A stretch of DNA of 64,000 nt, taken from the NCBI RefSeq assembly GCF_028583425.1, contig NC_072800.1, forward strand, positions 12,909,001 through 12,973,000, in the 5' to 3' direction. The notes under the pieces were generated by a model that saw nothing but the letters and a program-made list of their open reading frames with translations, had not been told where the DNA came from and made no database searches. Below are positions 35,310 through 45,639 of this stretch, piece by piece. Source of the stretch: Eublepharis macularius. Its lineage: Eukaryota; Chordata; Lepidosauria; Squamata; Eublepharidae. The first letter of the stretch is position 1, and every line of letters starts with the position of its first letter. The position numbers and the translations under genes were made by a program.

Positions 35310-35589
35310 GTCACACATATATACAGTAACGGCACTTCCAGAGTGGGCCCACTTTTCTAAAAAGCTGCTGCATCTGTCTTCAACGTTATCAATGTTGACT
35401 TCTGGGGTCCTAGACCCTCCATTCAGGATAGAAGACACAGTATATTAGAGACAACAGCTAACCAATAAAAGATCTTCAGACTGGAATACAAGCAGTTGGC
35501 ACTGGGAGTGGGTAAAAGTCAGACCCAGAAAATTTTAAATGGATCCTCATGAATTCATATGATTTTTACACTGAAACAAAATAATACTG

Positions 35590-36290
35590 CCATCATATTG
35601 TAGATCACGTCTTAGACTACAGGCAGCACCAGAACAATCACACATCCACTGCTTTGTGGAACCACCATGGCACAAAAACAAGGCACAGACCCACTCCAAT
35701 CCTCAGGATTGTGACAAGGGTCACCCAAAACTCAACATACAATCACGTACCATGTCTACAGCCACAGACTGAATCACAAAAACCTGGATCCAAGGCACGG
35801 ATCCTCATGGGGCCTCTAGATTTTTACATGGGATCACTCGAAACTCAACATACAATCACACATCATGTCCACAGGCATAGACTGAGCCACAAAAAACACG
35901 CATCTACGATTTTGCGGTACCACCAATGGCACAAAAACAGAATTCCAAAGCACAGATCCTCATAGATCCTATAGATTTTTATGTGGAATCGTCTAAGCCA
36001 ATAACATCAGTCTATAACTACAAATTGAACCACAAGAATCACACACCCACCACTTTGTTGGGCTGTCATGGCGCAAAAATGTTATTCCAAGGCACAGATC
36101 CTCACGGATCCTCAGGATTTTTACTTGGGTTATCCCAGAACTCACTCTACAATCACATATCACGACCATAGCTACAGATTGCACCAGAAAAATCATGCAT
36201 CTATTGGTTTGTGGTGCCACTATGGCACAAAAATATGGATCCAAGGCACAGATCATCAGGATTTTTACATGAAGTCACCTCAAAAATACC
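35590..36290. repeat. Degenerate tandem array, unit about 140-158 bp
   Basis: The block catggcacaaaaac..aaggcacagatcctca..gatttttac recurs at about 35668, 35795 (partial), 35925, 36068 and 36221. Units also share catacaatcaca and acagactgaatcacaa. The array ends about 700 bp from the EXOC3 CpG island. Confidence 0.85.
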
Positions 36291-36365
36291 AGCTGCACTG
36301 CTGGCAGGCGCTGGAGTTCCTGAGGTGGACTTGCATTCCAGAAAGAATCCTGCAAGGTATCACCG

Positions 36366-36503
36366 AGTGATTCCGCACACGTTGGATAATGCATTTCCAA
36401 TCATCTTTATAGATCATTTGGAACAGATTTTTTTGTGTGCGGAACAAAAAACAATTGATAAAGTGCATTGAAAGTGCATTATCCAATGTATGCGGAATCA
36501 GCC
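36366..36503. mobile_element. MITE-like palindromic element (GATTCCGCACACGTTGG ends)
   Basis: gtgattccgcacacgttgga, taatgca at the left; tgcattatccaatgtatgcg gaatc at the right are inverted with few mismatches. Confidence 0.7.
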
Positions 36504-36949
36504 ACCCTCAATGCACTGCTCTAGCTCTGCTGTGGGGTTGCGTGCAGCCAGTCTGGCCCTTCGTCTCCTCTGTGCCACCTCAGCTCAGGTCTTCTGCTGC
36601 CAGCATTCCTGCAGACTGAGAGAGGGTCCTGGGGGACTACAGGCCTGAGTTCAAGTCCTGCCTGGCAGAGGCTGGTGACTGTCTCAGGGGCTACCACAGT
36701 CTCGGGCAGAGTGCTCTCTGGCTCTGATGAGACGTCCACACGTGCCCCTGCAGCCCTGGGCCCTTCCTGGTCCATCACAGTCATTGACCTTGGCTCTTCC
36801 CGGTCCTCCTCCGGGGATTCTGTCAGAATCGCTGAGGGGGTCATGACAGCTAGAATGTCCAATTAGGATACGAAAGACCCTGATTCGAATCCCTCCTCTG
36901 GCTGCGAGATGTGATCTGACGTTGGATTTGAGGGGGGTTCTATTTCAAA

Positions 36950-37560
36950 AATGACAGGATCTATAAGGATCCATGCTTTACTTTTTTCACCTCCCCGCCC
37001 ACCTGGCTTTCACGCCACTCCTTCCACCCAGGGGGTTCCAGACGACCCACAGAACCGCCCTCCCCGCCTCCCTTTTATCCCGTGTGCGGCTCTTTCTGCA
37101 GCCTCCCCTTCCCCAGGTGCTGTTCCGAAGGACCGCGATGCGCCCAGGAGGCAGGCCGGGCTGGATCGCGAGGGAGGCTCGGCCAGGGCAGGGTCACGGA
37201 GCGGCCCTCAGGACGTGGCGGGGATTCGAACCGAGCCCTCAACCGACGCCCCCTCTCCGCCGCGACCCGGGGGGCCCCGACAGCGCAGGTGCAGCCCCCA
37301 ACGGCCAGGGCTCCGAGCGGCCCACCGCCCCGAGAGGCACCGGGAAGGCAGGACCGGAGAGCCGAGCCGAGCCAGGCGCGCCGCGCTCGTCCTCCCCCGG
37401 CGGCCGCTCAGCCGTCGCTTACCTGGGCCAGCCGTCGGTGACCGGAAACCTCTGACAGAACCCGGCCATCAGCCGCTCACTGCGCCTGCGCGCGCACCCT
37501 CGTGCCGTGCGCTTGCGCGAAACGCCCTCCCGCTCGTGGCTCTCTTCCCTCGCCTGCGGG
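36950..37560. promoter_or_regulatory. CpG island, EXOC3 promoter
   Basis: A sharp GC- and CpG-rich block contrasts with AT-rich flanks and contains the EXOC3 exon 1 donor. It has no TATA box. It contains CGCGCGC and NRF1-like GCGCAGGCGCA repeats near 37480-37495. Long open frames in it are GC artefacts. Use as a bidirectional promoter is possible, but no plus-strand gene is recognised to its right. Confidence 0.75.
37423..37520 (-). other. EXOC3: EXOC3 exon 1, non-coding (5' end approximate)
   Basis: In the CpG island upstream of EXOC3, the minus strand reads a good donor, CCCAG|gtaagcg, ending an exon at 37423. Joined to the exon holding the EXOC3 start codon, it gives a typical non-coding first exon. 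The upstream limit is a guess from GC-rich, NRF1-like GCGCAGGCGCA sequence around 37480-37495. An ATG at 37469-37467 opens a short upstream frame (see findings). Confidence 0.7.
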
Positions 37561-37594
37561 GCTTGGGTGGGCTGTGGGGAAGTTGGGCTGTATG

Positions 37595-37730
37595 CGCCGG
37601 GTGGCCAGCTCCAGGGAAGGAAGTACCGGGAGATTTGGGGCTTGGGGAGACTGGAGCGTGAGGAGGGGCAGGAGATCAGTAGGCAATAAGCCCATAGAGT
37701 CCACTGTCCAAAGGAGCCGTTTTTCTCAGG
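37595..37730 (+). repeat. GTTGCCAG-type repeat, left part (resumes 37964-38040)
   Basis: ggtggccagctccagggaag, gggagatttggggcttgggg, then after the insertion ggggaactgatcttcgtcac. It is split by a foldback, as at 6802. Confidence 0.6.
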
Positions 37731-37951
37731 TTGCAAAATAGTAGAGTCCAGTAGCACCCTTAAGACTCGCCAACTTTATTGTAGCATACGCTTTCGAGAA
37801 CCACAGCTCTCTTCGTCAGATGCGTCGTCAGACGAAGAGAGCTGTGGTTCTCGAAAGCGTATGCTACAATAAAGTTGGCGAGTCTTAAAGGTGTTAGTGG
37901 ACTCTTTACTATTTTGCAACTACAGATTAACAAGCGAACTCCTCTGGATCT
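37731..37951. repeat. Foldback retroposon, family A, beside the EXOC3 promoter
   Basis: Arms hold actcgccaactttattgtag and its exact complement. GTTTTTCTCAGG (12 bp) is duplicated at 37719-37730 and 37952-37963. The left end is truncated and the right end long, opposite to the copy at 6802. Confidence 0.82.
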
Positions 37952-38124
37952 GTTTTTCTCAGGGGAACTGATCTTCGTCACCTGGAGATCAATTGTGATT
38001 CCGGGAGATCTCCAGCCACCGCCTGGAGGTTGGCAAGTATGCTAAGCAAGGAGGCTTAGCAGCTCAACGAGGTGGGACGCTGATAGAGCAAGCTCTCAGG
38101 AGCTGAGTAGGGCTGAGCTGAAAT

Positions 38125-38335
38125 AGGGTTGCTGCCAATGACAGGTTTGAAAACGCCTGGAGATTTGGGAATGGAGCCTTGATGGGGCAACGGTTGGGGA
38201 ACAGTGGGCTATAATGCCATACAGTCCACCCACCAAAGAAGCCTTTTCCTGTAGAGGAACTGATCTCTGTAGTCTGGAGAGCAGTTATAGCCCTGGGAGA
38301 TTTCCAGGCCCTACCTGGAGGTTGGCAACCTGCAG
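38125..38335 (+). repeat. GTTGCCAG-type repeat
   Basis: agggttgctgccaatgacag, cctggagatttgggaatgga, tataatgccatacagtccac, gaggaactgatctctgtag. Confidence 0.65.
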
Positions 38336-38349
38336 GCTTGGATATCTTG

Positions 38350-38607
38350 GAGAACCAGTTTGGTGTAGTGGTTAAGAGCGCGGGACTCGAGTCTGGAGAG
38401 CCAGATTTGATTCCCCATTCCTCCACTTGAAGCCAGCTGGGTGACCTTGGGCGAGTCACAGCTTCTCGGAGCTCTCTCAGCCCCACCCACCTCACAGGGT
38501 GATTGTTGTGGGGATAATATGTCATACTTTGTAAACCGCTCTGAGTGGGCATTAAGTTGTCCTGAAGGGTGGTATATAAATCGAATGTTGTTGTTGTTGT
38601 TAGCATG
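38350..38607 (+). mobile_element. tRNA-headed SINE (Sauria type), near full length
   Basis: Head gagaaccagtttggtgtagt then ggttaagagcgcgggac. Box B-like tttgattcccc. Tail ggtggtatataaatcgaatg with (GTT)n. Confidence 0.9.
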
Positions 38608-39113
38608 CCCTCCTGTCCCTGAAGAACCTGTGTGCTGTGGAAGTCTGGTGAAAAGCCTTTATTTTGCAGTTCTACTCATACAGAGAAAGAGCGAGCGAGC
38701 AGGTTCTTTTAGCAGCTGAATGTGATGCAGAAATTCAACAAGTGCATTTCATATTTTTGCAGGGGAGGGGGAATAGAGTGTTGGACAAGGCTTCATCTGT
38801 TGAATTTGTGCCAAAATATTGGACTTCCCAACAGCCATTTGAACAAATAGTGTTCCTTTCTCTCCATCCCTTCCCTTATAATGAGGCTGTTGTGATCACT
38901 GTAACCCAGGTTACTCTGCCTAGCACAAGCACAGTGTGGTTCACCTGCCAACGTTGTTTGCACTCTGTTGTAGACATAAATTGGCTTACCCATAATGAAT
39001 TCAGTGTTTTAAGTATAGATCTATGTCAGATTCCTCATTAACATTTCAAAAGGTAATCTCTGAAGCTGTAGTGCCTAAAATAAAGAACCTGCATGTTGTA
39101 CTTTGCAAACTGA

Positions 39114-39115
<2 letters not shown>

Positions 39116-39196
<81 letters not shown>
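39116..39196. repeat. (CT)n microsatellite, about 40 units
   Basis: 81 bp of uninterrupted CT dinucleotides; frames through it read Leu-Ser or Arg-Glu repeats. Confidence 0.98.
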
Positions 39197-39199
<3 letters not shown>

Positions 39200-39529
39200 G
39201 TCTGTTTTGGGCTGGATACCATCTGATGTGTATCCATTTGGCTAATGGAAGAACACTTTAGCAGAAGCGGGGTTTCTAATGCACACAAGTATGGTTCAGA
39301 ATAGAAAGAGAGGCTAGAATAATTAATATCTCTTTCTCCGGAGGGCTTTGAAATTATACATAACTAACCATTTATGCAATGATTCTACGAACTTGCCTGG
39401 ATCCCTTCATGATCCAATGTATCCTTATCCTTATCTAAGTTTCTGTAATTGAACTTACAGTGAAATCCTAAACAGAGTTATTTCAATGGGCTTAGACTGT
39501 TTTAAATCTGCTTACAATTTCACTAGAAA

Positions 39530-39765
39530 AGAGCAAAAATCTGGTAGCACCTATAAGACTAACAAAATTTGTGGTAGGGTAGGAGCTTTCGTGAATCACT
39601 GCTCACTTCTTCAGTGGGGGTGGATGTATCTGAAGAAGTAAGCTGTGACTTACGAAAGCTCCTACCCTACCACAATTTTTGTTATTCTTATAGGTGCTAC
39701 TGGACTCTTGCTCTTTTCTACTGCTACAGAGAGACTAACACAGCTACCCATCTTGATCTAGGATT
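39530..39765. repeat. Foldback retroposon, family B, complete
   Basis: gaaaagagcaaaaatctggt, tttgtggtagggtaggagct on the left; agctcctaccctaccacaat and gtgctactggactcttgctc on the right. Tail tacagagagactaacacagc. Confidence 0.8.
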
Positions 39766-39956
39766 TCACAGGTAATGTGCGTAAGATTATAACCCTGTAT
39801 ATTTCATTTATGTTGTGGCCTTCTTCCACAGAGCTCAAGGCAGCTTATAGAAGTTTCTAAGGCAATCATCTATCCATGTGCTAACTGGACTGATGTTTTC
39901 TCAGCTTCATTAATGCTTATTGCATCAGATACCTTCATATCATACATACTTAATCA

Positions 39957-40358
39957 CAGGGCTTTTTTTCAGCTGGAACGCTTTGGAAGGGAGTTCCGGC
40001 ACCTCTTGAAAATGGTCACCTGGCTGGTGGCCCCACCCCCTGATCCTCCAGACAGAGGGGAGTTGAGATTGCCTTCCACACTGCGGCACAGAGGGCAATC
40101 TAAACTCCCCTCTGTCTGGAGATCAGGGGGCGGGGCCACCAGCCATGTGACTATTTTCGCCAAGTGCGATTTAAATGTTAAAAAACTCCCCCCTTGTTCC
40201 AGCTGACCCAAAGTGACGTCATTGTGTGGTCATGGTAGCATGCGCGCACTTTGCGCACACACATGTAGTACCAGGGGCACTACCTCCTGCCAAAAGTTGC
40301 CCCCTGTGCTGACAACCCACTGAGTTCCACCACCTCTTTTCCCAGAAAAAAAGCCCTG
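39957..40358. mobile_element. Palindromic hAT-like element, copy 2 (longest)
   Basis: CTTAATCA duplicated perfectly at 39949-39956 and 40359-40366. Ends CAGGGCTTTTTTTC and AAAAAAAGCCCTG. It carries an extra internal segment near 40235-40320. Confidence 0.93.
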
Positions 40359-40384
40359 CTTAATCAGTAGGAAGTCCCACTGGG

Positions 40385-40575
40385 AGCCAGTGTGGTGAAG
40401 TTTGTTGAATTGGAGAGACCTCAGTTTGAATCCCCGCTCAATCAAGAAGACCTCCTGGGGCAGTTACTCTTTTTTGCTCCGTCTGACTTACCCCAGAAAA
40501 TTGCAGAGATGAAATCGAAGGGAAAGCCGTGTCTGCAGCCCTAAGGTCCTTGGAGGGAAGGCAGGGCAAAAATGT
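40385..40575 (+). mobile_element. tRNA-headed SINE, diverged
   Basis: gagccagtgtggtgaagttt, gtttgaatccccgctc, tail ggcagggcaaaaatgtggta. Confidence 0.6.
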
Positions 40576-41908
40576 GGTAGACTTATTTCAAAGTTACCCT
40601 GTTGGTCTGTAAAAGTTTCGTCTCACTACATCTCCGTACTGAGAAAAACTTCAGTTGCTGATTTCTGGCAGATGGTTAACTATGAAAGGCAAGGAATTTT
40701 CTAGCTATAATAAAGCATCTTTCATGCAGAATAAAGGCATGTAATTTCCTCATGCTAATCAGTTATGTACACCTGTGTCTACATTACTCCTGTTAAACAA
40801 AATATCCCAGTGCTGTTTATATAAAGAGCAACATATTTTTAGAGCACATAGGCAGCCAAAGCAGCTTTTAATTAAAAGGAGATTAAACCCCAGTGAATAA
40901 TTGCACGGCACTGGAAACAAAGACAGTTCCAACTCTTAATTAATCCTTCAGGGCTGGGTACTGTTGCTGAAGTACCTGCCAGTGTTACCTTCAAAGTTAA
41001 AATGGGTCAGAAAGTCAATGTGCATCAGGAAAAAAGCACTGAAGAATAAGACCAGTCTTAGGCATGGGTACTTCCACACGGCTGCCGGGGAAGCCTGAGA
41101 AGAAGTCAAACGGCAGGTCAACTGCTAAGCACTGCTGGTTTGTCCCTGGCTGATGTGCTGGTTTCCGGAAAGGTATGAAGAGGTCTTTTTCATTACGGCA
41201 CGAGGGGTTTCAAAAAAGAAATCGGAGAATGCTTATTCATTGGACCCGGGTTGAATGCTTCATCCAAATGTATTGGCATTTATTACTCCATCCAAAGTGG
41301 TAACGCAGTCAAAATGCTTAGCAAAATCATGTGCCTTGTTAAAATAAGGAATCCTGAGGTTAGCTTTTGTCTGTTCCCCTTGAGTTTTTCATCATCAGTA
41401 ATTAATCTCTCATTCTCTGCCGTCTGTCTTGCTGGAGCTAGCTTTGTGTGTTGTGCGCTGTTAGCATACACTTTGATAATAACTCGACTATAACTATACT
41501 GGTAATGATGGGAGGGGCTGCTTGCATACAGCTAGAGGTGTAGCCCTTTAATATTTTAAGGAGAGAGGGAGATTACAGAACTGAGTACAGTACGAAGCAA
41601 CTGCCTGCACAATACTACTTTCCAGAGTGGCAGGCTCTACGGAAGATCTGTCACATGGAGTATCTAAGGACTTGTACAGTGTGACAATCCCTATTTCGTG
41701 GTCCAGGCAAGCAGGAGAAGTACGTTTTTTGTCAAGTCCCTGGCCAGCTTCTGTGTATGGCAGAAGGGGAACTTTCAGGTTGGTGCATCAAGCTGTGCAG
41801 ACAGCCAACATCTTTAGAGGAGGTCGCATTGTAAAATTTAACAAACTCAGTCACTAGAGGGTGCTGTAGTCTTTGGCGGGTCATCTTCAAGATGATGAAA
41901 GTAACAAC

Positions 41909-42186
41909 CAGGGCTTTTTTCCAGCAGGAACGCGGGGGAACGGAGTTCCTGCACCTCTTGAAAATGGTCACATGGCCGGTGGCCCCGCCCCCTGATCTCC
42001 AGACAGAGGGGAGTTTAGATTGCCCTCTGTCTGGAGATCAGGGAGGCGGGGCCACTGACCATGTGACCATTTTCACCGAAGGTGATTTAAACTTTTAAAA
42101 ACTCCCCCCTTGTTCCAGCTGACCCAAAGTGATGTCATTGTGCGGTCCTGAGTGCCACCACCTCTTTTCCCAGAAAAAAAGCCCTG
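41909..42186. mobile_element. Palindromic hAT-like element, copy 3
   Basis: Flanks GTAACAAC (41901-41908) and GTAGCAAC (42187-42194) match 7 of 8. Same ends and central palindrome as copy 1. Confidence 0.9.
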
Positions 42187-42984
42187 GTAGCAACCATGTT
42201 GTTTTGCAAGAAAAGGGGCTTTTCCTCTTGCTCAACTTAGCCTTCTAGACCCATTAGCCTCAACTTAGCCTTCTAAACCCATTCACTTTCATTGGATTTA
42301 GAAGGCCATAACTCTGCTTAGGAGGTTCAGGTTTCCCAGCTTGACATTTGATATCCATCTTGATCAAATAATCAAGTATAGAAGAATCAGATGAATTCTT
42401 TATGTTATCAGTTTTGAGTGAAAGGGTGGTATGAAATACTGCTTTATACAGTAAAATGTATATGATATGACATACCCCCCCAAAGCCATGTATTAATTTC
42501 TTTCTTCCATCCATCTGAAAAAAAAGTCAAATATATGGGTCTACTTTCTGGTCTGGTGAAAAAAGGCTCCATTTTTGTGTAGAATCATACTGTTTTATAC
42601 ATGAGTGTATAAAACTTCTATCACATATTACCAGCAGCGGTGCCAGGGTTTTTGGCGCCCGCAGCGGGCCGACAAGCCGGGCGCCCCTGTGCACACGCAC
42701 ACCAGCCTGTGTGATCACGGGTGTGCGCACACACGCCGGCCCGATCATTGCAGCGGCCGGCTGGGGCGGCGCACTGGTGGCCACTGCGCCCAGCCGGGGG
42801 TGTGTGCCTGCAGTGGCGGCAATGTGGGGCAGGAGGGCTGGGAGGCTGCAGCTCCGTGGAGCATGCTCCCACCCCCCGCGCCTCCTCCGGCGCCCCCTCC
42901 AGCACTCCGCGCCCTGAGGCCACTGCCTACCTGGCCTCCATGGGTGCCCCGGCCCTGCATATCACACAAATGCGGTATAGTTGT

Positions 42985-43155
42985 CAGAGTGTTGGACAAG
43001 GATTTGGGTGTTCCAATTTCCTATTGTACTGTAAAGCTCACAGTGTGGACTTGAGCTAGTCACTTTCTCCCTCCTGAAGTTGCTGTAAAGGTAAAGGAGA
43101 ACTTTGTGAACTGCCCTGAACTCTTATGAGGAAGGGCAAGGTAAAAATGGGATAG
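42985..43155 (+). mobile_element. SINE fragment
   Basis: gagtgttggacaaggatttg, gagctagtcactttctccct, gaactgccctgaactcttat. Head missing or lost in the GC-rich block to the left (42640-42960), which I cannot classify. Confidence 0.5.
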
Positions 43156-43162
43156 ATGGATC

Positions 43163-44156
43163 CAGGGCTGTGTTAACCCATGGCCGGGCCGCTAGGCTTT
43201 CAGGTATTTCAGGCCCCCTCCAGCACTTCAGTCTTTCACCCCACTACAGCTGACAGCCTGACCCTGGTACTGTAGGTATTAGACTGCACTACGTAGCCCT
43301 ATATCCATTTTGAGGTTCTCCTGAAGAATTCTATTCACAATTTAAAAAATATTTTTATTGTATGAGCAGAACTCTTCAAGAAAGCACATTTTGGGGGTAT
43401 AATCATTCAGTACTGTAATATTTTGAAGTGAATACATTTTTTAAAATTAAAAACTATAGCAAGCAAAATATTTATTGTTTTAGCCGTGGGACATCATAGC
43501 CTAACCCCATAACACAGAGCCAAGCTACAAGTAACGCCTGATACAGGTTGGACGCTTGTCAGCTTCCCTCAAGTTTTGATGGGAAATGTAGGCGTCCTGG
43601 TCTTACAGCTTGGCTCTCCATTTAATTGAAGTTTACAGAACTCCTCCACACACACCCAGCGGAGGGGAAGGGGGGCGCCTGGTGAGAGCCCGACGCCTGT
43701 ACTCCCCTCCCAACCGCATGTTCTCCCTCCCATAGACTGCTAATCTGTAAACTTCAATTAAATGGAGCCAAGCTGCAAGACCAGAACGCCTACATTTCTC
43801 ATCAAACCTTGAGGGAAGCTGACAAGTGTCCAATCTGTGTCAGGAGTTATTTGTAGCTTGGCTCACAGTTTATTTCAGTACAAGTTAGACAGTCCATCAT
43901 AATAAAATACAAATAGCATGTAAAAATACATATATATATATATAATTTATGGATAATTGTTTTAATATAAGAGGCAATTTGTTTCACTTCATTAAGGAAG
44001 CAGTTAATTATCTTATTAATAGAGGTTATATATAAGAGAATCAGTTAATTGCAATTTATGTGGGGGTGTGCCTCGGCAAAAAAAATTGATGGGCTTCTCG
44101 TCCCTGCAGGGCCCCTCAGCTTCGGCCTAGTCAGCCTTATGAATAATACGGCCCTG
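43163..44156. mobile_element. hAT-like element of 994 bp (CAGGGCTGTGTTAA ends)
   Basis: GATGGATC is duplicated exactly at 43155-43162 and 44157-44164. Ends cagggctgtgttaaccc and taatacggccctg. No transposase frame. A foldback is nested inside at 43503-43870. Confidence 0.8.
43503..43870. repeat. Nested foldback (AAGCTACAAGTGACG type) with inner palindrome
   Basis: Arms cagagccaagctacaagtaa.. and ..ttatttgtagcttggctc. An additional inner inverted pair is aattgaagtttacag / ctgtaaacttcaatt. Same family as 170-365, with extra central DNA. Confidence 0.7.
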
Positions 44157-44168
44157 GATGGATCAGGA

Positions 44169-44557
44169 TTAGAGGTGGGCGGGAAAATAGCAAACTGTGC
44201 GGTTCATGACTCATCATGTTTCACGAACCATGAACTTTCACAAACGTGCCCCGGTTCACTAACTGGTTCATTTGGTTCGTGAAAGGGTCACTTCCATGGC
44301 ACCAGAAAGGTCACTTCCAGGGCAGCAGAAAATCACTTCCTGGGCTGCAGAAAGCCCATCCCCCCATCATCTAGGAAACTGATTGATCAGCACTAGGCTG
44401 TCTGCAGTGACGAACCGAAAATGAACCAAACGAACTGGCCTAAAGTTCATGGAGGTTCATCAGAAATGGACTCTGACGAACCACCAGTTCATGAACCACG
44501 AACTGGCCCAGTTTGTGATGAATTTTGGTTCATATTTCTGTTTGTGCCCACCTCTAA
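44169..44557. mobile_element. MITE-like element with TTAGAGGTGGGC ends, 6-bp direct repeats
   Basis: Ends ttagaggtgggc and gcccacctctaa; TCAGGA at 44163-44168 and 44558-44563. Inside are many gaaccgaaaatgaacc / ggttcg short inverted motifs. It inserted across the right target duplication of the previous element. Confidence 0.65.
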
Positions 44558-45001
44558 TCAGGATCCTGCCCTACCTGCAAGGAGCTTGGTATACAGGGTT
44601 AAAAATGTAGCCTAAATGTTAAATAAGTGATATTATTTGAGAGCATGAGTAGTATAGACATGGAGGCCAGAGTAGGGGTCTGCAACCTGTGGCTCAATGC
44701 AGAACCAGAGTATGGCTCTTTTAAAAAGGAAAAGGAAATCTTTGCTAAATGCTATTGGATAGGTAGATGGGATGTTAGAAGCAGTATGTGAAGAGAATGG
44801 CAAGCAAATATTTTTATGGGACTCAAAGGCTTCTTGGAGATGCTTTACATAAATGGAAATGATAGAGATGAACAGTTGCCAGTTAGCCAAGTGCAAAGCA
44901 TCGGCAGGGTTATGCCAGTGTACTGAAACAGTTGTGCAGGGCGCTTCTGAATTCATTTATTGTGAATACATTTCTTGTGAAACCTCGTGCATGCCAGTTC
45001 C

Positions 45002-45334
45002 CAGGGAAAAGAGGTGGTGGAACTCACTTATTGCAAAACCTCGTGCATGCCAGTTTCCCAGTTCCTCTGGGAAAAGAGGTGATGGAACTCAGTGGTGGAA
45101 CTCAGGACTGCACAATGACATCACTTTGGGTCAGCTGGAACAAGGGGGGAGTTTTTTTAAACGTTTAAATCGCCCTCAGTGAAAATGGTCACATGGCCGG
45201 TGGCCCCACCCCCTGATCTCCAGACAGAGGGGAGTTTAGTCTGGAAATCAGGGGCCGGGGCCACTGGCCATGTGACCATTTTCAAGAGGTGCCAGAACTC
45301 CGTTCCACCGTGTTCCAGCTGAAAAAAAGCCCTG
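45002..45334. mobile_element. Palindromic hAT-like element, copy 4, with rearranged left end
   Basis: CCAGTTCC is duplicated at 44994-45001 and 45335-45342. The left terminus is reduced to CAGGG joined to aaaagagg. A stretch of flank plus element start is repeated at about 44978-45065. Confidence 0.8.
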
Positions 45335-45382
45335 CCAGTTCCTAATAAAGGACTCACAACAACCAATGAGAGCCAGACTGGT

Positions 45383-45625
45383 GGGCCAGAGACGGCATTG
45401 TGTAGTGGTTAGAGTGACTAAGACAGACTAAGATCTGGGAGACCCAGGCTTGAATCTCTACTCTGCAATGGAAGCTCACTGGGTGACCTTGTTGAGTCAA
45501 TAAAAAAGTCTCAGCCTAACGTAGCTCATAGGGTTGTTGAAAAGACATAATGGAGGGAAGCAGAATGATGTAAGCCACTTTGGATCCTCATTGAGGAGGA
45601 AGGTGGAGTTTAAATGAAGTAAAAA
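45383..45625 (+). mobile_element. tRNA-headed SINE
   Basis: attgtgtagtggttagagtg, caggcttgaatctctactct, tagctcatagggttgttgaa, tail gaggaaggtggagtttaaat. Confidence 0.7.
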
Positions 45626-45639
45626 TAAAAAGTTGGCAC

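Noticed and set aside
35043..35438. Frames reading MVTWLVAPPPDLQTEG and similar, recurring across 35-63 kb
   Set aside because: All are the same hAT-like palindrome translated; many copies, both strands, no transposase motif.
35590..36290. CRISPR-like array
   Set aside because: Units are long, diverged and irregular, in a vertebrate intron; no short identical repeats with unique spacers.
36951..37661. 236-codon plus-strand frame and overlapping frames in the EXOC3 CpG island
   Set aside because: GC artefacts; low complexity and no recognised domain.
39023..39288. Leu-Ser and Arg-Glu repeat frames
   Set aside because: Translation of a CT microsatellite.
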